64,000 nt of DNA from Zooshikella ganghwensis DSM 15267 (GTDB lineage: Bacteria > Pseudomonadota > Gammaproteobacteria > Pseudomonadales > Zooshikellaceae): positions 30,798 through 94,797 of the forward strand of contig NZ_AUAF01000006.1 of the NCBI RefSeq assembly GCF_000428585.1. Direction: 5' to 3'. Numbering within the stretch: position 1 is the stretch's first letter; each line of letters starts with the position of its first letter. A model generated the notes under the pieces. It worked only from the letters and a program-made list of their open reading frames with translations. It was not told where the DNA came from and did no database searches. This document shows positions 32,265 through 40,988 of the stretch, piece by piece. A program made the position numbers and the translations under genes.

Positions 32265-32300
32265 TAATGAGGTGGCTATTTACAACCTAATGTGCATAAC

Positions 32301-32406
32301 GCAGAAAATAAGGGTATTTATTTCACCCGCCGCAGATGGCCATCCGTGGCCGCTGCGGCATAACGATGCTCCCGGCATCTGCTCCATAAACACCCTTAAT
32401 TTCTGC
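32301..32406. repeat. Cloverleaf-like structured repeat, copy 1
   Basis: A 106-bp element 36 bp after the giant gene. A 21-bp outer inverted repeat (32301-32321 with 32386-32406, two mismatches) encloses two hairpins. Hairpin A (32329-32359) has GCCGCAG pairing with CTGCGGC around GGCC-ATCCGT-GGCC. Hairpin B (32365-32379) is GATGC-TCCCG-GCATC. A second copy lies at 40743-40850. The element resembles REP/BIME-type intergenic repeats; it could also act as a transcript end or a structured RNA. Confidence 0.75.
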
Positions 32407-32512
32407 AGGTAAACATTGTGCATTAAACTGACAAGTTGGCTTACCTATATGGCTAATGTGAAGTGTATTTTTAGGATTTTTTTGTATGGATCAGATAGTA
32501 AGGCACAGTAAG

Positions 32513-32596
32513 ACCAACACCACGAAACCGTTTGCGACATGGATGTCGCAGCCGAGCCTCCAGGGATGGATTTACGGCGTGTTGAGTGGTGTTGGT
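32513..32596. repeat. Second type of nested palindromic repeat
   Basis: Outer arms ACCAACACCAC (32513-32523) and GTGGTGTTGGT (32586-32596) are perfectly complementary. They enclose a perfect hairpin GCGACA-TGGA-TGTCGC (32534-32549) and a weaker GCCG...CGGC stem (32551-32578). The organisation, one outer stem plus two inner stems, is that of the neighbouring 106-bp element, but the sequence differs. Outside the arms AGATAG appears on both sides; on the left it is separated from the arm by 14 extra bases (32499-32512), as if a short insertion had occurred. The stretch 32407-32512 between the two elements holds nothing I recognise. Confidence 0.6.
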
Positions 32597-32688
32597 GCTA
32601 TCTGGGCAAACGAGTGGTCCATGGGGAAAATAAGGTAATAACTACATACCTTACAACGAGTATATATAGATAAACAAGGCTTTAAGAC

Positions 32689-32697
32689 TGCTATACT
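32689..32697 (+). promoter_or_regulatory. Candidate extended -10 promoter for the lipoprotein pair
   Basis: TGCTATACT matches an extended -10 element (TGnTATAAT type), about 83 bp before the first lipoprotein start. No good -35 is visible, which fits an extended -10 promoter. A small CCACT-TAAT-AGTGG palindrome (32732-32745) lies in the inferred leader. The 515-bp gap from the giant gene also argues for a separate promoter. Confidence 0.35.
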
Positions 32698-32779
32698 TTA
32701 CAAGTTATTGTTTTAATCTGTCGCTTTGTTACCACTTAATAGTGGAACGATTTAAAGCTTAAAAAAACAGGAGTAATGT

Positions 32780-33628
32780 ATGAAGTATAGAAACGGTATG
32801 TTGAGCGTTTTAATTATTTCTGCCGTTATCGCTGGTTGCTCCCGTGATGAAAAAAAAGAAGTGTTATCTGATAACTCCACCCTGGCAAAAGTGAACGATA
32901 AAATAATAACAAAAGATGCTTTTAATGCTTATTTGCAGTTTAAGCGGATACCCAGTGATAATACAGACTTAAAGTCGCGCGCATTGGCACAGTATCTTGA
33001 GCGGGAAGCACTTGCTAATGTGATAGAAAAACAGTCCCTCGTTACACAACAACAAATTGATACGGAGATTAATGAGTTTAAAAAACAGATGTTGATCAGT
33101 CGTTATTTTGATCAATATTTACAGAATCAAATTACTGATGAGGCGGTTGCGGATTATTATGCAAAAAATCAACAGCAATACTCTGCTGAAAAAGTTCACG
33201 TTGCGCATATATTAATTCGAACCAAACCTTCAATGACTGACGCAGAAAGGCAAGCAAAGTTAAATCAAGCTCAAGAGTTGTATAGCAAAATACAGGCAGA
33301 TGCTGATTTTAATGAAACCGCTAAGCAGTACTCCGAAGATAAGCTTTCTGCGACAAAAGGTGGTGATTTAGGTTGGCTGCCCAAAGGTGCAATAGCACCG
33401 ACGTTTTCAACAACTGCCTTTGCAATGGCACAAGGCGAAGTTTCTACACCAGTAGCAACGCCCTATGGTTTCCATATCATTAAAGTGGTTGAGCCAGCGA
33501 AGACGATTCAGCAACCTTTGGAAAAAGTACGTGGTGATATACGTTATATTTTACGACAGGAGGCTCGCAAAGCTGAACTTGATCGATTATTACAATTAGC
33601 AAAAATAAAACGGCTACAGGAGCCTTAA
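32780..33628 (+). CDS. Lipoprotein parvulin-type peptidyl-prolyl isomerase
   Basis: A 282-residue protein. The N-terminal signal peptide ends in the lipobox IAGC (Cys20), so it should be a membrane-anchored periplasmic lipoprotein. Residues 34-130 resemble the SurA N-terminal chaperone region, including the 'VNDKIITKDAF' opening. Residues about 139-245 form a PpiC/parvulin domain with VAHILI (His143), the GGDLGWLPKG loop (194-203) and GFHIIKV near the end, all expected for an active parvulin. It is close in layout to the PPIases annotated as EpsD family in exopolysaccharide loci. The start is supported by AGGAG at 32770-32774. It is followed one base later by a second lipoprotein gene and sits between two giant-protein genes, so chaperoning those proteins across the periplasm is a reasonable inference, not a demonstrated one. 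Confidence 0.88.
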   Translation: MKYRNGMLSVLIISAVIAGCSRDEKKEVLSDNSTLAKVNDKIITKDAFNAYLQFKRIPSDNTDLKSRALAQYLEREALANVIEKQSLVTQQQIDTEINEFKKQMLISRYFDQYLQNQITDEAVADYYAKNQQQYSAEKVHVAHILIRTKPSMTDAERQAKLNQAQELYSKIQADADFNETAKQYSEDKLSATKGGDLGWLPKGAIAPTFSTTAFAMAQGEVSTPVATPYGFHIIKVVEPAKTIQQPLEKVRGDIRYILRQEARKAELDRLLQLAKIKRLQEP

Positions 33629-33629
33629 T

Positions 33630-34640
33630 GTGATTAGGCGGTTAGCAGCGGTTAAAAAAATGATGGGGTCTTATATTCGCAGTGCTTTTATCATCCTGTG
33701 CACAGTAACTTTAGCAGGTTGTGATGATGCGCCTTCGACTAAAGAAAAAACATCTGAGCATCCTGTTAGTCAAAATGCTAGCGAGGTGGATGCCTCTGGA
33801 AATACTGCAGCTGCAGTAGACAGTAAACCTTTGTATAAAGTAAATGATGCGGTTATACGGGAACAGGACGTGCAGCTAGCAATTGAGCGTACGTTAGGAA
33901 ATAGCGTTAATTTACAAGATGATGATGCCCTTGAAGAAAAAATTTTACAAAGTTTAGTGCAAAGCCAAGCGATGGCGCAAATGGCCCTGTCCGAAATGTC
34001 TGATCAAGAAAAGCAAAAACTAGAGGGGCATGTGAATGCCTATCGTGAAGAACAATTAGTGAAAAGTTACTTAACAAAACACACCAAGCCTGTGCCAGTC
34101 ACAGCTGAACATGTACAACAGTATTACCAGGCACATCCTGAAGAGTTTAGTGCAGGGGTAAGAAAAACCTTTCAGGTATTTTCCAGTACTGAGCCATTAT
34201 CGCCGGAACAACAGCAAGCATTGGTCACTCAGTTTGGTCAGTTAACCATGGATATGGATTGGCAAGCACAAGCTCAGCAATGGCAACAGCAGAAACTGCC
34301 TGTCAGGCTACAACAAACAACGTTAAAGCCGGACTTATTGCCTGAACCTTTACGGGCGTTAGTTGCTGATACACCTGCAGGCAGTCTTTCAAGAGTTTAC
34401 ACAGATCAGCCAACAGAAAGTGGTGACTTACAACCAGCAGCATCAGGTCAGATCGCAAAAGTAATGCGTGTCAAAGTGCTTAAAGAAGTCAGCCTGGGAC
34501 AACAAGCATTACCTGAAGTGGCTGATAAAATTAGGCAAAAATTAGCTCCCTTGCGAATCCAGCAGGCGGTTAAAGAAGCGGCTGCAAAAGCAATGGCCCA
34601 AGTGACAGTGACTGATTTACGTGAAGAACAGCCTAAATAA
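33630..34640 (+). CDS. SurA-like lipoprotein, parvulin domain degenerate or absent
   Basis: A 336-residue protein starting at GTG (33630), one base after the previous stop, with AGGAG at 33618-33622 at good distance. The ATG at 33660 lacks a ribosome-binding site, though either start leaves the signal peptide. The lipobox is LAGC (Cys31). Residues about 75-165 again show the SurA-like pattern ('YKVNDAVIREQDVQLAIERT' and a helical stretch, then VTAEHVQQYYQAHPEEFS). The C-terminal half keeps the spacing of a PPIase protein, but the parvulin landmarks HILI and GGDLGW are missing. It therefore looks like a chaperone-only paralogue of its neighbour, translationally coupled to it. Possible roles are export assistance for the flanking giant proteins or an EpsD-like partner in a surface polymer system. 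Confidence 0.75.
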   Translation: MIRRLAAVKKMMGSYIRSAFIILCTVTLAGCDDAPSTKEKTSEHPVSQNASEVDASGNTAAAVDSKPLYKVNDAVIREQDVQLAIERTLGNSVNLQDDDALEEKILQSLVQSQAMAQMALSEMSDQEKQKLEGHVNAYREEQLVKSYLTKHTKPVPVTAEHVQQYYQAHPEEFSAGVRKTFQVFSSTEPLSPEQQQALVTQFGQLTMDMDWQAQAQQWQQQKLPVRLQQTTLKPDLLPEPLRALVADTPAGSLSRVYTDQPTESGDLQPAASGQIAKVMRVKVLKEVSLGQQALPEVADKIRQKLAPLRIQQAVKEAAAKAMAQVTVTDLREEQPK

Positions 34641-34647
34641 ATATTAG

Positions 34648-34681
34648 GGCACCTCAAAAATAATGAATTTTTAGAGATGCC
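34648..34681. terminator. Hairpin after the lipoprotein pair
   Basis: GGCACCTC-AAAAAT and ATTTTT-AGAGATGCC form an imperfect stem around AATGA, 8 bp after the stop at 34640. There is no clean T-run, so it may be a weak terminator or the remains of an inverted-repeat element. Confidence 0.35.
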
Positions 34682-34819
34682 TATCAAACAGTTTATAAGG
34701 CAGTAAGCTGGCAAGTATGAGGGAGTTACTTACTTCTTATTGAAGGGTTGAAAAATGTCGTATCACCCCATGCACGCAATTCAATATATCCGATACAGAC
34801 CTCATTAATTTACCGGCAT

Positions 34820-34839
34820 TTTCAGGAATATTCCTGAAA
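34820..34839. promoter_or_regulatory. 20-bp perfect palindrome, candidate operator
   Basis: TTTCAGGAATATTCCTGAAA is a perfect 20-bp palindrome ending 16 bp before the ATG of the 1,948-residue protein. It does not match the LexA or Fur consensus. Its position suits a repressor or dimeric-regulator site, or a hairpin in the 5' leader that could mask the poor ribosome-binding region. Confidence 0.5.
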
Positions 34840-34855
34840 TTCGGGTATCACTGTT

Positions 34856-37800
34856 ATGATGTATTGGCGCTTTTTTCAAACCACTCCCCTTCGTTTGCTC
34901 TATTTATTTAGCTTACGACTCCTGTTGTGCCTGATATTGATTGGAGTAAATGTTGGTAGCCAGGCAGCACAGTATTGCTCATCATTGTTTGATGGGGCAT
35001 TGCAGGTTAACCAGCATCGAGGTGGAATTGTATTTTATTTGGGTGGGAAGGTGGTTAATAACCCCAGCTTTGAACTGGAAACCCCCTGGATCTACGACTG
35101 GTTTGCCTGGAACACCTGTGGGCGTTATAACTGCTGGGCATCATATAGCACTGCGAATCAGATGGTTAAGCCGCAGTTTCGTTATAGCCAAAATCACATC
35201 AATGTGTACCTTAAACCTCGTCGCTCTTATCAGCTTCAAGCTAGAGATGGCAACCAGTTTGGCAATATTGTTGTGCGGCGTAATGCTGCCCTCCGCTTTG
35301 CGCAAGGAATGCCGCGAACACACATTAACTATTTACGTTTAGGTGGCCGTGCCAAAGTTTTGCTGAGTGCAGGCGATTATTGGATTAACTGGTTAAGCCT
35401 GGGTAATCGTAGCCAGATTTATTTACGGGGGGATGGACCGGTCACCTTATATGTTAACCATGGTTTTACCTTACCCCGCAGTAGCCGAATTAATATGAAT
35501 GAGAGTAATGCAGGGAGTACGCCCTTATCCATTTATGTTAATGGTTCAGTTCGGCAAGCTAGAAGTTCGCGGATTACTGCGCGAATTTATACGGAACATC
35601 ACTATCAGTTTGACCCTGAGAGCCAGCTATATGGTGCACTGAATGCGGGTGATATTGATATTGTCCGGGGGGCGAGGATTTTTTACTTGCCCGAAGCCAG
35701 CCAAGGCCAGCCTTTTTACTCGCATTGTCCCGACCTTGATGGTGATGGCATTCTCGATCACCTGGATGATGACCGAGATGGCGATGGCTTCTCCAATGCC
35801 ATTGAAGAGCAGCTGGGTACCGACCCTGATAATGCGGCAGACAGCCCTCCGGATATGGACAATGATAAAATTCCAGATGCGCTGGATGATGATATCGATG
35901 GTGATGGTATCAGCAATGTCCATGAGCAACAGCTAGGTACCAATCCTCGTGATCCTAATAGTGTCCCCCCTGATCTGGATAATGATGGTATTCCTGATGC
36001 GCTGGATCAGGACCGTGATGGTGATGGTGTTCTGAATAGTGTTGATGCCTTTCCTGATGATCCCAATGAGAGCAGTGATCTGGATGGCGATGGTATTGGT
36101 GATAATGCCGATACGGATCGGGATGGTGACGGTATCAGTAATACCTATGAGCAACAACTTGGTACCGACCCCAATGATGCCTCAAGTACACCTCCTGACT
36201 TGGATAAGGATGGTATTCCCGATGCGTTGGATGACGACCGGGATGGTGATGGGGTCAACAATGCTAATGATCAGTTCCCCGATGACCCCAAGGAAAGCAG
36301 TGACCTGGACGGCGATGGCATAGGCGATAATGCCGACACCGATCGGGATGGGGATGGTATCAGTAATGACTATGAAACCCAGCTTGGCACCGACCCCAAC
36401 GATGCCACAAGCACGCCCCCTGACCTGGATAAAGACGGTATTCCTGATGCGTTGGATGACGACCGAGATGGCGATGGGATCAACAATACGCTGGATCGCT
36501 TCCCCAATGATCCTCACGAACATTCAGATTTAGATGGCGATGGTATTGGTGATAATGCGGATACGGATCGGGACGGGGATGGTATCAGTAATGCCTATGA
36601 AACTCAGTTAGGCACTGATCCTAACAATGCGGCCAGTACGCCTCCGGACTTGGATAAGGATGGTATTCCTGATGCGTTAGATGATGACCGGGATGGTGAT
36701 GGGGTTGCGAATGATCAAGATGCTTTCCCCGATGATCCCAGTGAAAGCAGTGACTTAGATGGTGATGGTATTGGCGACAATGCCGATACGGATCGTGACG
36801 GGGATGGTATCAGCAATGACTATGAAACCCAGCTAGGGACTGACCCTAATGATGCATCCATTACGCCCCCCGACCTGGATAAAGATGGTATTCCAGATGC
36901 CCTGGATGATGATCGGGATGGTGATGGGGTCGCGAATGATCAAGATGCTTTCCCCGATGATGCTAATGAAAGCAGTGACCTTGATGGTGATGGTATAGGT
37001 GACAATGCCGACACTGATCGTGATGGGGATGGTATCAGTAATGCCTATGAAACCCAGTTAGGCACTGATCCTAACGATGCGGCCAGTAACCCCTCAGACT
37101 TGGATAAGGATGGTATTCCCGATGCCCTGGATGATGATCGGGACGGTGACGGGGTCAACAATGCGCAGGATGCCTTCCCAGATGATGTCAGTGAGTCTAG
37201 TGATATCGATGGTGATGGCGAAGGGGATAACAGTGATCCTGATAAAGACGGTGATGGCATTAGTAATGCGTATGAAGATCAGCTTGGCACTGACCCCAGT
37301 GACCCGAACAGTACCCCTGCAGATTTAGACAAGGATGGAATTCCTGACCCATTGGATAATGACCGAGATGGTGATGGTGTCACTAATGATGAAGATGCTT
37401 TCCCAGACGATGCAACTGAATCCAGTGATATGGATGGGGATGGTCAGGGAGATAACAGTGATCCCGATAAAGATGGGGATGGTATCAGTAATGCGTATGA
37501 AACCCAGCTTGGTACCGATCCAAATGACCCAGCCAGTACGCCCCCGGACATGGATAAGGATGGTATTCCTGATGTGCTGGATGATGATAAAGATGGAGAT
37601 GGTGTCAACAATGATGAAGATGCCTTTCCCGATGATGCCACAGAGTCCAGTGACTTAGACGGTGACGGACAAGGGGATAATAGTGATCTGGATAAAGATG
37701 GCGATGGCATCAGTAATGACTTTGAAACCCAGCTCGGTACCGATCCTGCTGACAGTACCAGTACGCCTCCAGACAGTGATAAAGATGGCAAGCCAGACGC

Positions 37801-40702
37801 CATTGATGATGATCGAGATGGCGATGGTGTTGTCAATGACAGCGACGCTTTTCCTGATAATCCTAATGAAACCCATGATTTAGATGGTGATGGCATTGGG
37901 GATAACAGTGATCCCGATAAAGATGGTGATGGTGTCAGTAATGAGGATGAACTGGCGGCAGGTACAAACCCTGCAGATGCAACAGATTATCCTGTTTTAG
38001 AGCCTCCCCAGCCACTTATCAGTACCCCTGATAATCAGCAAGTCTCAACAGATACGCTGTTGATCGAAGGTGGTCTAAAACAGCAGTGGGATAACAGCTT
38101 GCAGTGGGCTGCCCGAAGTGATCGCTTTGGGGATACGCCCTTTGTGGTTAAGTTGCTGCAAGGGAACCGTTGGCAAACCACTGTGCCATTGGCCGTGGGG
38201 CGCAATATTATTGTAGTTTCTGCTAAGGACAGTCGCGGACGAGTAGGGCAGGCACAGCTTACGGTGACTCGTGTTGATACGGGAGTAGCGTTGGCCCTGC
38301 AAGTTAACCAGCCAGTACCGGGTAGTGTGGTCACGCAAAATACTGTTGTGGTTAGCGGTGACATCACCATTCCTAAAGCGGTAGCTCAACTTTCAGTCAC
38401 CGTAGCAGGACAACCTGCTGTGGTGAGTCCAACCTCAGATAATACACGTTTTACCTTTACCGCTGAGGCGGTCACCCTGGTAGAAGGCAGTAATACCCTG
38501 GCCTTACAGTTAAAGGCTGACGAGCAGACCCTCGACCGCACACTAACCTTAACCTACAAAACAGAAATTACCGCAGCAGCGCCGACGATTGCGGCCGTTC
38601 AGCCGGCTAAAAATAGCTGGTTAGCGGAGCCAGGATGGATACAGCAGGCCACTATAAGTAGTACCGTAGGGTTAGCAAAAGTACAGCTCAATCAGCAGGA
38701 TATTCCCCTAGGCTCAGTACAACCCAAAACCTTTCAGTTGCAGGAATTGGTGAGCTGGGGAGGACAGGGGGATAGTTGGACGGTGACCCTTCGTGCTGAG
38801 GACAACCTGGGACAGGTGACCGAGCAGCAACTAACGTATCATCGGGATCAAACCCCGCCTGTTATTCGTTTACAGGCTGCTGCGGGGAGCGGGAGTTTGC
38901 AGCCGTTACCCGCTGTCAATCAAGTGGTCACTCAGCCTTATCCATTACTGGGTTCAGTGCTGGAAGAGCAACTGGCGAGCTTCACGATTAATGATCAGCC
39001 TGTCACTCTGTTACCTGTCAGTGGCTCACCTAATGCATTGAGCTTTAATTCAGCCATTTCACTGGTGCCTGGACAAAGTCAATTGGTCACGTTAAGGGCT
39101 GTAGATCAAGCGGGTAATCAGCAGGTACTGAGTTATGCCTTGCAGCTCCGTGGGGAAGTTAATCTGAAGTGGTTAAGTCCATTAACAGCAGAGTATGTGC
39201 TGACTGGAGATGAGCCTTATCAGCTGGAGGTGGCAGTTCAGCTTTCAGGCACAGTAAGTGTGGGTACTGTGGTAGCGGTTCAGCTTGTAAGTGATGGCGG
39301 TGATACCACTTCCGATAGTACCGCCTCTGCCGCCATTGAGTTACAAGGCAATGATGTGCTGCGCTCCGCGACCTTAAATTTACCGAATACCCCAGGTAGT
39401 TTTCAGTTGGTTGCCCAAGCCACGGTTCAGGGGGAGGTTGTGAAGTCCATTACTCAACCGCTCCAGCTATTACCGGTTGAGCAGAAGCCTGTTGCCCTTG
39501 AACGAACCAGTCCAATAATTGGCAGTGAAGGTAACGAACCTAATCTGCCAATAACCTTTTATTTTAATCAGCCGGTTGATCAGTCTCTGTTAGTGGTGAA
39601 GGTGAATGAGACAGCCCATGGCTACAGTTATCAGGATATGGACCCGGCAGGTACTACGGGCGAGTCTGCTAAAGGCTATCAGCTGCAAGCGATAAACCGT
39701 GACTTTGCCCCAGTTACAGGCTCACTTTCTGTATTGCCTGGGGAGCAGGTGGTGGCATTTTATCCCCAGCAGGCGTTAGCCTATGGCGCTACGGTTTATG
39801 TCCAGGTGCAGTACCAAGGGCAGGAAATGCTCCGAGGCAATTATCGGACACGGCCACTGCCCACGTTTGTCAATGGTGCCATCATGGATATCTACCACCA
39901 GCCGGTCGCCGATATTCAAGTGCGTTTGCAAGGTCCTGTCGCGAGCGCAACTGTCTCAGCAAGTGATTCATTCACGTTTAATAGAACGGCAGTGACCAAT
40001 AGCGATGGTGCTTATCATTTTGGCTACGGTGATAATGCGCAGCAAACACTGTCTGGTGGGCGTTATCGTTTAGAGATTAATCCAGGATTAACAAATCGAC
40101 GTTTTGGCTCGCGTGTGCGTTGGTTAGATATTGAAGGAGGGCGACGCAATGAGGCCAGTATTGTGTCGCTGATACCTATGACTGAACAAGTGCTATATAC
40201 CCCTGTGCAGTCTGGCCGTGTTAATCGCTTTGCTAATGATGCATTGCTCCTGGATAGTCAACAGGCCAGGCTGTTGTTTACCGATGGTCGTCAGCAAGGA
40301 GCTATGGCCGCGGTTTTTGTACCAGACAATCAAATCCCGTTTCCCATGACCCGTCCATTAATTCCTCAGTGGGCTTATGTGTTGCAGCCAGCCGGGGTTC
40401 AAGTCAGTGGTTCGTTGGCTGTTGATTTTGTTATTCCTGCATTGGATGGCAGCTATGATCATGTTCCCCCCAATGACAGTTATGTATTTTTACTGGGCTA
40501 TAGTGGACAAGCTGATAGGATGGTGCCTGTAGGTGTTGGTCAGATTCAAAATAATCGCGTGGTGAGTCAGGGAGACACTTACTATGATCGGCTGGATGCC
40601 ATTGCTTATGGTATTGCGGCACCAGCTTATCAAGAAACACTGAAAAATTATGCTGAGGGTAAAGCGAGTTTTGCAGAAGTGCTGTTGTTATTGCAGGAAT
40701 AA
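34856..40702 (+). CDS. MshQ-like N-terminus / TSP3 array / Ig-repeat surface protein
   Basis: A 1,948-residue protein. The signal peptide (hydrophobic 12-30, cleavage probably after GSQAA, residue 38) directs it out of the cytoplasm. Residues 40-290 resemble the N-terminal region of MSHA-biogenesis MshQ-type proteins: Cys-containing 'SLFDGALQ', then 'LRLGGRAKVLLSAGDY', then 'GPVTLYVN'. Residues 293-1040 are an uninterrupted TSP3 array (DLDGDGIGDNADTDRDGDG repeats). After that come several Ig-like domains (from about 1044, 1146 and 1243), an SbsA-like Ig domain (about 1545, FYFNQPVDQSLL), a carboxypeptidase-regulatory-like domain (about 1668-1740) and a C-terminal beta-rich region. It shares domain types with the giant protein upstream. 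There is no C-terminal anchor. The second ATG (34859) is an equivalent start. A surface or adhesive structure is the likely role. Confidence 0.9.
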   Translation: MMYWRFFQTTPLRLLYLFSLRLLLCLILIGVNVGSQAAQYCSSLFDGALQVNQHRGGIVFYLGGKVVNNPSFELETPWIYDWFAWNTCGRYNCWASYSTANQMVKPQFRYSQNHINVYLKPRRSYQLQARDGNQFGNIVVRRNAALRFAQGMPRTHINYLRLGGRAKVLLSAGDYWINWLSLGNRSQIYLRGDGPVTLYVNHGFTLPRSSRINMNESNAGSTPLSIYVNGSVRQARSSRITARIYTEHHYQFDPESQLYGALNAGDIDIVRGARIFYLPEASQGQPFYSHCPDLDGDGILDHLDDDRDGDGFSNAIEEQLGTDPDNAADSPPDMDNDKIPDALDDDIDGDGISNVHEQQLGTNPRDPNSVPPDLDNDGIPDALDQDRDGDGVLNSVDAFPDDPNESSDLDGDGIGDNADTDRDGDGISNTYEQQLGTDPNDASSTPPDLDKDGIPDALDDDRDGDGVNNANDQFPDDPKESSDLDGDGIGDNADTDRDGDGISNDYETQLGTDPNDATSTPPDLDKDGIPDALDDDRDGDGINNTLDRFPNDPHEHSDLDGDGIGDNADTDRDGDGISNAYETQLGTDPNNAASTPPDLDKDGIPDALDDDRDGDGVANDQDAFPDDPSESSDLDGDGIGDNADTDRDGDGISNDYETQLGTDPNDASITPPDLDKDGIPDALDDDRDGDGVANDQDAFPDDANESSDLDGDGIGDNADTDRDGDGISNAYETQLGTDPNDAASNPSDLDKDGIPDALDDDRDGDGVNNAQDAFPDDVSESSDIDGDGEGDNSDPDKDGDGISNAYEDQLGTDPSDPNSTPADLDKDGIPDPLDNDRDGDGVTNDEDAFPDDATESSDMDGDGQGDNSDPDKDGDGISNAYETQLGTDPNDPASTPPDMDKDGIPDVLDDDKDGDGVNNDEDAFPDDATESSDLDGDGQGDNSDLDKDGDGISNDFETQLGTDPADSTSTPPDSDKDGKPDAIDDDRDGDGVVNDSDAFPDNPNETHDLDGDGIGDNSDPDKDGDGVSNEDELAAGTNPADATDYPVLEPPQPLISTPDNQQVSTDTLLIEGGLKQQWDNSLQWAARSDRFGDTPFVVKLLQGNRWQTTVPLAVGRNIIVVSAKDSRGRVGQAQLTVTRVDTGVALALQVNQPVPGSVVTQNTVVVSGDITIPKAVAQLSVTVAGQPAVVSPTSDNTRFTFTAEAVTLVEGSNTLALQLKADEQTLDRTLTLTYKTEITAAAPTIAAVQPAKNSWLAEPGWIQQATISSTVGLAKVQLNQQDIPLGSVQPKTFQLQELVSWGGQGDSWTVTLRAEDNLGQVTEQQLTYHRDQTPPVIRLQAAAGSGSLQPLPAVNQVVTQPYPLLGSVLEEQLASFTINDQPVTLLPVSGSPNALSFNSAISLVPGQSQLVTLRAVDQAGNQQVLSYALQLRGEVNLKWLSPLTAEYVLTGDEPYQLEVAVQLSGTVSVGTVVAVQLVSDGGDTTSDSTASAAIELQGNDVLRSATLNLPNTPGSFQLVAQATVQGEVVKSITQPLQLLPVEQKPVALERTSPIIGSEGNEPNLPITFYFNQPVDQSLLVVKVNETAHGYSYQDMDPAGTTGESAKGYQLQAINRDFAPVTGSLSVLPGEQVVAFYPQQALAYGATVYVQVQYQGQEMLRGNYRTRPLPTFVNGAIMDIYHQPVADIQVRLQGPVASATVSASDSFTFNRTAVTNSDGAYHFGYGDNAQQTLSGGRYRLEINPGLTNRRFGSRVRWLDIEGGRRNEASIVSLIPMTEQVLYTPVQSGRVNRFANDALLLDSQQARLLFTDGRQQGAMAAVFVPDNQIPFPMTRPLIPQWAYVLQPAGVQVSGSLAVDFVIPALDGSYDHVPPNDSYVFLLGYSGQADRMVPVGVGQIQNNRVVSQGDTYYDRLDAIAYGIAAPAYQETLKNYAEGKASFAEVLLLLQE
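35731..37975 (+). repeat. Tandem TSP3 DNA repeat, 225-bp period
   Basis: Two short units of about 120 bp (from 35731 and 35852) are followed by nine 225-bp units starting at about 35972, 36197, 36422, 36647, 36872, 37097, 37322, 37547 and 37772; the last is slightly cut. Each long unit encodes 75 residues: 'DLDKDGIPDALDDDRDGDG', then 'DAFPDDxxESSDLDGDG', then 'ISNxYETQLGTDPND'. Spacing is exact and nucleotide identity is high, mainly in the middle units, so copy number may change by recombination. Confidence 0.93.
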
Positions 40703-40742
40703 TGAGCTTATTGCGTTGATTGAAGTTGGGTGTTGGGTGTAA

Positions 40743-40850
40743 GGCAATAAAGTAAAGTTATTTTTTCCGCCCGCATTAGAAGGCCATCCTTGGCCACTAA
40801 TGCTAACGATGCTCCCGGCATCTGCTCCAAAAACAACCTTACCTTATGCC
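40743..40850. repeat. Cloverleaf-like structured repeat, copy 2
   Basis: A 108-bp element 40 bp after the 1,948-residue gene. The outer arms (40743-40765 with 40829-40850) differ in sequence from copy 1 but still pair. Hairpin A (40773-40803) is GCATTAG/CTAATGC around GGCC-ATCCTT-GGCC, so its base stem differs from copy 1 (GCCGCAG/CTGCGGC) while pairing is kept. Hairpin B (40808-40822) is identical to copy 1. The remaining part of this 286-bp gap (40851-40988) holds no recognisable feature apart from the short leader of the Rhs gene. Confidence 0.75.
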
Positions 40851-40988
40851 CCAAACATTGAGTCAATAAATCAGATTGGGTGAAAAGAATAATTATTTGT
40901 TTGTTTAGTATTGGTGGGGTGTGGGTTCAGGTGCTTATAACGCCTAAGCCATGAAATTGGAATTTATAGTCAACCGTATCAAGGGAAT

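Noticed and set aside
32301..32406. Integron attC site
   Set aside because: Size and inverted-repeat shape fit loosely, but the core sites GTTRRRY/RYYYAAC are missing at the ends and no integrase or cassette array is present.
35627..37896. Long reverse-strand and shifted frames in the TSP3 repeat
   Set aside because: They are artefacts of the low-complexity GAT/GGT repeat (Ser/Pro- or Met/Val-rich translations), have no ribosome-binding sites and mirror the real frame.
35731..37975. CRISPR-like regular spacing
   Set aside because: The repeat is coding, in frame, with a 225-bp period and no conserved 25-40 bp direct repeat alternating with unique spacers.
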